Assembly (NCBI GenBank): GCA_039519185.1
Contig: CM076854.1
Location: 69,993,948 to 70,057,947, forward strand
Length of the DNA stretch: 64,000 nt
DNA from: Astragalus membranaceus
Taxonomy: Eukaryota; Streptophyta; Magnoliopsida; Fabales; Fabaceae
Reading direction: 5' to 3'
Shown: in pieces, positions 57,475 to 64,000 of the stretch
Position numbering within the stretch: the stretch's first letter is position 1
Layout: each line of letters begins with the position of its first letter
Translations under genes and position numbers: made by a program
Notes under the pieces: generated by a model
Told to the model about the DNA's origin: nothing
The model's database searches: none
The model's input: only the letters and a program-made list of their open reading frames with translations

Positions 57475-58377
57475 TGTAACACCCCGGTATTTCTAACATG
57501 TAGAAGCACCGAAATGCACAACTAGCGGAATAATCAGAGGACACAGTTCCTGCTTATAATTGGACCAACAAACTTTTTTCGAAATAAACATAAGATCGGA
57601 ATAATAACACTTCATACAATAGAAGTCATTCGGCATACAACCGATCGGAGTACAACATCCGAGTCCAATACATAAAACAGAAACTGAAATAAGGTTTATA
57701 CAACTTATACAACACAAGTTCGTACAACCCAAAGGTACAATAACAATAAAGCAAAACATTCAATTTATTCCCCTAATCGTGAGTAGAACTCACCCGTTGA
57801 CGATCGTTCTAGGAGTTCCAATGAACGCGCGATGACCGAAACGAGAGAATTCACGAACGGCACCGAAGAGCACCTACCGAAACTTCAGAACAGCAACCCA
57901 AATCTTTCACCACTTGGAGCTTCATGGGCATCAATGGAGATGAGAGAAAGAGTGAGAATCAAGCTTTGAAAGTGGTACCATTGGAAAGGAAATCAAAAAT
58001 GGAGTGGAGAGGAGGTTAAAACACTTACATGCAAGAAGGATTTGAGATGAGCTCCTCCTTCCTCCTCTTCTCCTCTTCCACGCCCTCTCTCCCCCTTATT
58101 CTTCAGCTTTTCAATTTCTGAAATTTGGTGGAATGGCCAAGTGTGGCTGGAGTTTATGAATTAGGGAGTATATATATTGGGGGTGTGAATTGACCAATTT
58201 TCCCTTCAGCTTAAAATGCCTAATTAAATTATGACCAAGCACAATTAATTAGTGAATGGGGGTTATTTTGAGGATTTTCTCGATTATAAATACCCGGGAC
58301 ACGAATAATTATTCCCATAAATAATTACTCGGTCCTAGATACTATAATACGAGTCTTTAAAAATTGGGGGTGTTACA
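57475..58377 (-). mobile_element. Array LTR d (outermost 5' LTR, internally deleted)
   Basis: 903 bp: the first ~276 bases match the other LTRs to ACAATAACAATAAAG, then jump to CAAAACATTCAATTTATTCC, so about 1340 bases, including the minisatellite and triple repeat, are missing. An AAAACA is present at both breakpoints in the full LTRs, suggesting short-homology deletion. It shares two diagnostic variants with LTR a. Confidence 0.92.
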
Positions 58378-58382
58378 TGTTC
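58378..58382. repeat. Target-site duplication of the array (right, TGTTC)
   Basis: TGTTC follows the array's TTACA end; the partner AGTTC is at 37129-37133. The interrupted leader resumes from here. Confidence 0.8.
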
Positions 58383-58472
58383 GGTTTGTCCGGCCAATGT
58401 CGTCCTGTCATAGTGTCTTATGACAATAGATTAGTTCTGAATTTTTGGTTTGTGCTGCAGTGATAGTTCGGA

Positions 58473-61400
58473 ATGGCTGGGAGAAACGACGCTGCTCTTG
58501 CTGCTGCATTGCAAGCTATGGCTCAGGCTGTGCAGAATCAGCATAATGCTGGGGAGAACGCTGGTTTTCGGAGTCTGACTACTTTCCAGAGAGAGAATCC
58601 GCCCACATTTAAGGGCAAATATGATCCAGATGGTGCTATGGCTTGGCTGAAGGAGATCGAGAGGATATTCAGGGTGATGGACTGCACCGTTGAGCAGAAG
58701 GTCCGTTTTGGTACCCACATGTTAGCCGAGGAGGCTGACGACTGGTGGTTGGCTACTAGGCAGAGGTTAGAGGCTGTGCAGGAAGAGATTACTTGGGAGG
58801 TATTCAGTAGAGAATTTCTGAGAAAATATTTTCCTGAAGACGTCCGAGGGAAGAAAGAGATAGAGTTTTTGGAACTGAAGCAGGGTGGTATGTCTGTGAC
58901 TGCCTATGCGGCGAAATTTGTGGAGCTAGCAAAATTTTATCCACACTACAGTGAGGCTACAGCTGATTTTTCTAAATGCATAAAGTTCGAGAATGGGTTG
59001 AGGCCTGATATTAAAAAGGCCATTGGTTATCAGAAGATTCGGGTATTCGCTGATCTGGTTGACAGTTGCAGAATCTTTGAGGAGGACAGTACTGCTCATT
59101 ACAAAGCTACTTCTGAGAAAAAGGGTAAGTTTCAGAGTCGAAGCAAGCCGTATGAAGTTCCAGCGGGTAAGAGTTATCAGAAGGCTGCTGGCGGTAAGAG
59201 TTCTAGTGGGGGAGATGCCCCTGCTAGCATTGTCTGTTATAAGTGTGGCAAACCTGGCCACAAGAGTACTACATGCAGGACTGATGAGAGGGTTTGCTAT
59301 CGCTGCGGTAAAAAGGGTCATATGGCGGCCGAGTGTAAGGTTAAGCATGTGGTGTGTTTCAACTGTGGTGAGTCTGGGCATATCAGTACAAAGTGTAAAA
59401 AGCCGAAAAAGGAAAGGTCTACTGGGAAGGTATTCGCATTGGCAGGAGAGGAGCCTGATGATGAGGATGGTCTGATTAGAGGTACGTGTTTTATTAATGG
59501 TACTTCTCTGAAATCTCTTATTGATACTGGTGCTACCCATTGTTTTATATCTGTTGATTGTTGTAAAAGATTGGGTCTTGTTTTATCTGCTATGTGTGGG
59601 GATATGGTTGTCGATACTCCTGCGAAGGGGTCGGTGATTACGTCCCAGGTGTGTTCTCAGTGTCCCGTGTCGATCTTCGGCAGGGACTTTATTGTGAATT
59701 TTGTTTGCTTGCCGTTGAGAGGTCTGGATGTAATCTTAGGCATGGACTGGTTAGAGAATAATCATGTTCGTATCAACTGTCGTAGCAAGTCGGTTAGTTT
59801 CGGGGAAGAAGATTCGGTTTTGGTATCTGCTGGTCAATTGAAGAAGTTGAAGAAAGAAGGAGTTCAGCTGTTTGCGTTGATGGCAACGTTGTCTGCTGAG
59901 AGTCAGGCTGTTATTGAAGAACTGAAAGTGGTACGCGAGTTTCCTGAGGTTTTTCCTGATGAAATTCCGAGTGTGCCACCGGAAAGGGAAGTTGAGTTTT
60001 CGATTGATCTTGTACCTGGTACGAGGCCTGTGTCTATGGCACCGTACAGAATGTCGGCGTCGGAATTGTCTGAGTTGAAGACGCAACTAGAGGAATTGCT
60101 TGAGAAAAAGTTTGTGAGACCGAGTGTATCACCGTGGGGAGCTCCGGTATTGTTAGTGAAGAAGAAAGATGGGAGCATGAGGTTGTGTGTGGACTATCGT
60201 CAGTTGAATAAGGTAACTATCAAGAATAAGTATCCGCTTCCGAGGATCGATGATCTGATGGATCAGTTAGTGGGCGCCCGTGTTTTCAGCAAATTTGATT
60301 TAAGGTCCGGATATCACCAGATTAAAGTGAAGGATGAGGATGTTCAGAAGACAGCATTCAGGACGAGGTATGGGCATTATGAATATTCAGTGATGCCGTT
60401 CGGTGTAACCAATGCTCCTGGTGTATTTATGGAATATATGAATCGTATTTTCCATAATTACCTAGATCGGTTTGTGGTGATCTTCATAGATGACATTCTA
60501 GTTTATTCTAAGTCAGAGGAAGAACATGCTGAGCACCTGAAGACAGTGTTAGAGGTTCTGAAAGAGAAAAAGTTGTATGCTAAGTTATCAAAGTGTGAAT
60601 TCTGGCTGAAAGAGGTGAGTTTCCTTGGGCACGTGACTTCTGGTAATGGTATTGCGGTTGATCCGGCAAAAGTAGAAGCAGTGTTGGAGTGGGAGGCTCC
60701 GAAGTCCGCAACAGAGATTAGAAGCTTTTTGGGTTTGGCTGGATACTACATGAGGTTCATCGAGGGTTTTTCCAAGTTGGCCCTTCCGTTGACTCAGTTG
60801 ACTTGTAAGGGTAAAGTTTTTGTTTGGGATGCTCGGTGCGAGGAAAGTTTCATGGAACTGAAAAAGAGATTGACAACGTCGCCTGTTTTGACGTTGCCTA
60901 ATCCGGAGGAACCGTTTGTTGTATATTGTGACGCCTCGAAGATGGGTCTTGGGGGTGTGCTGATGCAAGATGGAAAGGTTGTTGCGTATGCGTCGAGGCA
61001 GTTGCGAGTTCATGAGAAAAATTACCCTACGCATGATTTGGAGTTGGCTGCTGTGGTATTTGCGCTTAAAATTTGGAGGCACTACCTTTATGGTTCGAGG
61101 TTTGAAGTGTTCAGTGATCATAAGAGTCTAAAGTATCTGTTCGATCAGAAAGAGTTGAATATGAGACAGCGTCGGTGGTTGGAGCTCTTGAAGGATTATG
61201 ACTTTGGTTTGAACTATCATCCCGGCAAAGCTAATGTCGTGGCTGATGCTTTAAGCAGAAAGTCTTTGCATATGTCGGCAATGATGGTGAAAGAATTAGA
61301 GTTGATTGAGGAATTCAGAGATTTGAGTTTGGTTTGTAAAATGACACCTCGCAGTGTCAAGCTGGGAATGTTAAAGATCGATAATGATTTCCTGGGCAAC

Positions 61401-62843
61401 ATCAGAGAGGCTCAGAAGTCAGATGTCAAGTTAGTAGATTTAATTAATGGGGTTGGTCAATCTGAAGAGGAAGATTTCAAATTAGACTCCAGTGGTGTGT
61501 TGAGGTTCCGGGGTAGGATCTGTGTTCCGGATGATGAGGAGATGAGAAAGGCAATTTTAGAGGAGGGTCACCGTAGCAAGTTGAGTATCCATCCTGGAGC
61601 GACGAAAATGTATCAAGATCTGAAAAAGATGTTTTGGTGGTATGGTATGAAGAGAGATGTGGCGCAGTTTGTGTATGCCTGTTTGACCTGTCAGAAATCT
61701 AAGGTGGAGCATCAGAAGCCTGCAGGGTTAATCCAACCGTTGGAAGTTCCAGAGTGGAAGTGGGATAGCATAGCGATGGATTTTGTGACGGGATTGCCGA
61801 ATACAGTTAAGGGTCATGACGCTATTTGGGTGATCGTTGATAGGTTAACGAAGTCTGCTCACTTTATTCCTATTAATATCACTTATCCGGTGTCGAGGTT
61901 AGCAGAGGTCTATGTCAAAGAAATTGTGAAGTTGCACGGTGTTCCGAAGAGTATTGTGTCAGATAGAGATCCAAGGTTCACTTCTGAATTTTGGACGGGT
62001 TTGCAGAAGGAATTGGGTTCAAAGTTAAAAATGAGTTCGGCGTATCATCCTCAGATAGATGGTCAGTCAGAGAGAACAATTCAGTCGTTAGAGGATTTGT
62101 TGAGGGCTTGTGTATTGGAACAACGGGGTTCATGGGATTCCTACCTTGCGTTGATTGAGTTTACCTATAACAACAGTTACCATTCCAGTGTCGGGATGGC
62201 ACCCTTTGAAGCATTGTATGGTCGAAATTGTAGAACGCCATTGTGTTGGTATGAGTCGGGAGAGAGTGTGGTGTTGGGACCGGAGATTGTCCGGGAGACT
62301 ACAGAGAAGATCAAGATGATCCGTGAAAAGATGAGGGCTTCGCAGAGTCGTCAGAAGAGTTATCATAATAAGCGGAGGAAGGAGTTAGAATTTCAGGAGG
62401 GTGAGCATGTGTTCTTGAGGGTTTCTCCTATTACCGGTGTTGGTCGAGCGTTGAAATCGAAGAAGCTCACTCCTCGATTTGTTGGTCCTTATCAGATTTC
62501 TGAAAGAATCGGAAATGTGGCTTATAGAGTGGCTTTACCGCCAAATCTTTCGAATTTGCATGACGTGTTTCACGTGTCGCAACTTCGGAAGTATGTTTCG
62601 GATCCATCTCATGTGATCCATATGGATGATGTAGAGGTGCGGGATAATCTCACTGTGGAGACGATGCCCGTACGGATTGAGGATTGTGAAGTGAAAGCAC
62701 TTAGAGGCAAAGAGATTGCATTAGTGAAAGTGGTTTGGCTAGGAGCTGCCGGCGAGAGTATGACTTGGGAGCTAGAGAGCAAGATGCGAGAGTCCTACCC
62801 AGAGTTATTTGATCAGGTAAATTTCGAGGACGAAATATTCTAA
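58473..62843 (+). CDS. Gag-Pol polyprotein of the split Tekay-type element, intact ORF
   Basis: 1456 residues in one frame; starts MAGRNDAALAAALQAMAQA. Gag (1-240) is followed by knuckles CYKCGKPGHKSTTC (255-268), CYRCGKKGHMAAEC (275-288) and CFNCGESGHISTKC (295-308). Protease DTG is at 351-353. Reverse transcriptase FIDD is at 671-674, then RNase H (VYCDASKMGLGG). Integrase has its zinc finger (HRSKLSIHPG...CLTCQK) and a D1103, D1164, E1200 triad by alignment to the young element. The GPY motif (FVGPYQISERIG) and chromodomain-like tail (VKVVWLGAAGESMTWELES) follow. One unusual change is HPQIDGQSERT, where the other copies have HPQTDGQ. It has no stop or frameshift, but its promoter LTR is 21 kb away across the array, so normal element RNA is unlikely. 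Confidence 0.95.
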   Translation: MAGRNDAALAAALQAMAQAVQNQHNAGENAGFRSLTTFQRENPPTFKGKYDPDGAMAWLKEIERIFRVMDCTVEQKVRFGTHMLAEEADDWWLATRQRLEAVQEEITWEVFSREFLRKYFPEDVRGKKEIEFLELKQGGMSVTAYAAKFVELAKFYPHYSEATADFSKCIKFENGLRPDIKKAIGYQKIRVFADLVDSCRIFEEDSTAHYKATSEKKGKFQSRSKPYEVPAGKSYQKAAGGKSSSGGDAPASIVCYKCGKPGHKSTTCRTDERVCYRCGKKGHMAAECKVKHVVCFNCGESGHISTKCKKPKKERSTGKVFALAGEEPDDEDGLIRGTCFINGTSLKSLIDTGATHCFISVDCCKRLGLVLSAMCGDMVVDTPAKGSVITSQVCSQCPVSIFGRDFIVNFVCLPLRGLDVILGMDWLENNHVRINCRSKSVSFGEEDSVLVSAGQLKKLKKEGVQLFALMATLSAESQAVIEELKVVREFPEVFPDEIPSVPPEREVEFSIDLVPGTRPVSMAPYRMSASELSELKTQLEELLEKKFVRPSVSPWGAPVLLVKKKDGSMRLCVDYRQLNKVTIKNKYPLPRIDDLMDQLVGARVFSKFDLRSGYHQIKVKDEDVQKTAFRTRYGHYEYSVMPFGVTNAPGVFMEYMNRIFHNYLDRFVVIFIDDILVYSKSEEEHAEHLKTVLEVLKEKKLYAKLSKCEFWLKEVSFLGHVTSGNGIAVDPAKVEAVLEWEAPKSATEIRSFLGLAGYYMRFIEGFSKLALPLTQLTCKGKVFVWDARCEESFMELKKRLTTSPVLTLPNPEEPFVVYCDASKMGLGGVLMQDGKVVAYASRQLRVHEKNYPTHDLELAAVVFALKIWRHYLYGSRFEVFSDHKSLKYLFDQKELNMRQRRWLELLKDYDFGLNYHPGKANVVADALSRKSLHMSAMMVKELELIEEFRDLSLVCKMTPRSVKLGMLKIDNDFLGNIREAQKSDVKLVDLINGVGQSEEEDFKLDSSGVLRFRGRICVPDDEEMRKAILEEGHRSKLSIHPGATKMYQDLKKMFWWYGMKRDVAQFVYACLTCQKSKVEHQKPAGLIQPLEVPEWKWDSIAMDFVTGLPNTVKGHDAIWVIVDRLTKSAHFIPINITYPVSRLAEVYVKEIVKLHGVPKSIVSDRDPRFTSEFWTGLQKELGSKLKMSSAYHPQIDGQSERTIQSLEDLLRACVLEQRGSWDSYLALIEFTYNNSYHSSVGMAPFEALYGRNCRTPLCWYESGESVVLGPEIVRETTEKIKMIREKMRASQSRQKSYHNKRRKELEFQEGEHVFLRVSPITGVGRALKSKKLTPRFVGPYQISERIGNVAYRVALPPNLSNLHDVFHVSQLRKYVSDPSHVIHMDDVEVRDNLTVETMPVRIEDCEVKALRGKEIALVKVVWLGAAGESMTWELESKMRESYPELFDQVNFEDEIF

Positions 62844-62855
62844 GTGGGGGAGAGT
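62844..62855 (+). promoter_or_regulatory. Polypurine tract
   Basis: GTGGGGGAGAGT, identical to the tract of the young Tekay-type element, between the stop codon and the 3' LTR. Confidence 0.88.
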
Positions 62856-64000
62856 TGTAACACCCTAAATATTTAATTAATTTATTTAATTAAGTATTTA
62901 GGCATTTATTTAATTTACTGGGTATAATTTAATTAATTAGAATTATATTAATATGTGTAGGAAGTATTAGAAGGTGGAGGTGCCAAACTAAATGGACTTG
63001 GGCTTAAGTGAGAAGCCCAAGCCCATGACTCTTGTCATATGCGAAGTGGACAAGTGCTTAGGGGTTAGGGTTTGTTGTGACCATTTGCGAAAATTTGAGA
63101 CAAGAGAGAAAAGAAGGGAGAGGCGCGCCGTAGAGAGGGAGAGGGAGAAGAAAAGAGTCGCAAGCTCCAAGGAGAAAAGAGGAGGCGTGATCCGGTTTCC
63201 GTGGTTCCGTTCGTGATCATCTCTAGAAATCCTATTCTTCTAATTCGAGGTAAGGGGAGCCCTATCGATTTCTATAATAATTCCTATGATAGATCCTAAG
63301 TAGTGATAGCCTAGATGTTACTATGATTGTTATGATGTTTACGAAATCTTGTTCTTGATGTTGCTATATGCGTGATCTATGTTATGCTTGGGATTGTTGT
63401 TGAATTCGAATGGATAGTGTATAATTTTGATGATTTCTATGTGTATCCATGATGATTGTAATGTGTGTTGTAATTGAGTCAAGAGACAATTTGCAAAAAA
63501 AATGATGTTTGTGCTGAATTTGGGTAAAAATCTGGTGCTGGAAGTGTTCTGGGCGCTGGGGGCCCAGGGCGTGTTGCTGTGCGTGTGTGACTGGGCGCTG
63601 GGTGCCAGCGCTGGGCGTTGAGCGCCCGTGCGCGTGTGTGTGTGCGTAGCGCTAGGCGCTGGGTGCCAGCGCTGGGCGCTGAGCGCCCGTGTGCGTGTGT
63701 TGTGCGTTGCGCCAAGGCGCTGGGCGCCAGGCGCTGAGCGCCCGGGTGTGTGCGTGCGTGTGTTGCTTCTTGCTAGGCGCTGGGCGCCATGTGCCTGGGC
63801 GCTGGGTGCCCAGGGCGCCAGTTTTCAGGATGTCCCAAAATATTTTCGAAAACTGTTTTCGCTATATCTTTTGACTCAGACATCCGTTTTGAACGATTCA
63901 AAAAACATTGTGAAGCATTTTCAGTTGTCCATTTGCGTGTCCCATTTTTAAAAATAAAAACTTATTATTTCTGAAGGTTGCTGGGGCGCCCCAGGTGGCT
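62856..64000 (+). mobile_element. 3' LTR of the split Tekay-type element (partial)
   Basis: Matches the 5' LTR from 34655 base for base over long stretches, with scattered substitutions (for example near 63198 and 63493) and several length changes in the minisatellite. It is cut by the window end after 1145 of about 2450 bases. Confidence 0.9.
63550..63820 (+). repeat. GC-rich minisatellite, 3' LTR version
   Basis: Same GGCGCTGGGCGCC family as 35350-35630 but with a different unit order: an extra CTGGGTGCCAGCGCTGGGCG block near 63596 and fewer CATGTGCCTGGGCG units near 63785. Confidence 0.85.

Larger units (their letters stand above)
37134..58377 (-). mobile_element. Tandem array of a chromovirus: four LTRs, three internal regions
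   Basis: 21,244 bp made of LTR a (37134-39379), internal A, LTR b (43914-46153), internal B, LTR c (50695-52935), internal C and LTR d (57475-58377). LTR starts are spaced 6780, 6781 and 6780 bases apart. Neighbouring copies share one LTR, and there is no target duplication at the inner junctions, only primer site on one side and purine tract on the other. This is the product of unequal recombination between LTRs of one inserted element (or its relatives), not three insertions. Confidence 0.93.
34655..64000 (+). mobile_element. Tekay/Del-type chromovirus, plus strand, split by a nested array
   Basis: 5' LTR 34655-37112, primer site 37117-37128, interruption by the 37134-58377 array, then leader, polyprotein 58473-62843, purine tract and the first 1145 bases of the 3' LTR from 62856. 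Joining across the array restores the leader sequence seen in the young Tekay-type element (AGCAGTTCGGTTTGTCCGGCC versus its AGCAGTTCGGTCTGTCCGGCC), which proves the two halves are one element. Its own right target duplication lies outside the window; the left candidate is CTAGG (34650-34654). Confidence 0.9.

Overview
This window is repeat-rich plant nuclear DNA, almost certainly from a dicot. A legume is my guess, from the SIRE-like copia LTR ends, the Ogre/TAT-type LTR and the gag type; I cannot prove it. I see no cellular gene, rRNA, functional tRNA gene or CRISPR. Nearly everything can be assigned to transposable elements nested in one another.

Layout. 1-5193: AT-rich intergenic DNA with a (TA)n tract, a tRNA-derived SINE, a 270-bp MITE-like element and a cluster of fold-back MITEs. 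5194-7151: a decayed LINE/L1 fragment (ORF1 and endonuclease) cut by a CACTA (En/Spm) element whose CACTA terminus is at 7152. That element runs on the minus strand to about 12720 and carries decayed TNPA- and TNPD-like genes; its other end is missing. 12720-13213: an LTR fragment. 13214-16422: SIRE/copia remnants whose two LTR ends face each other. 16423-33951: an Ogre/TAT-like element (2.53-kb LTR, tRNA-Arg-type primer site, long leader without gag), interrupted by a complete, very young Tekay/Del-type chromovirus at 19606-28759 (minus strand, TSD GCAAC, near-identical 2.33-kb LTRs, intact 1455-aa polyprotein). 33952-34654: the start of another LTR, cut by a second Tekay-type element on the plus strand (5' LTR 34655-37112, intact 1456-aa polyprotein 58473-62843, 3' LTR from 62856 past the window end).

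The most striking structure is at 37134-58377. Between the primer-binding site and gag of the second Tekay-type element sits a 21.2-kb minus-strand tandem array of a third Ty3/gypsy chromovirus: LTR-internal-LTR-internal-LTR-internal-LTR, period 6.78 kb. The three internal regions share LTRs, and one 5-bp duplication (AGTTC/TGTTC) brackets the whole array. Each of the three polyproteins is broken once or twice, at different places: a gag nonsense codon plus a late frameshift in A, one nonsense codon after RT in B, and a filler-DNA frameshift in the integrase zinc finger in C. The two outer LTRs share sequence variants that the two inner LTRs lack. This fits one insertion later amplified by unequal LTR recombination.

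Inferred order of events, oldest first: LINE and copia; then CACTA and Ogre; then the 33952 element; then the plus-strand Tekay-type element; then the array inside it. The young Tekay-type element inside Ogre is a separate, recent event. Each intact polyprotein would supply capsid, protease, reverse transcriptase/RNase H and chromodomain integrase to its own RNA and possibly to related defective copies.
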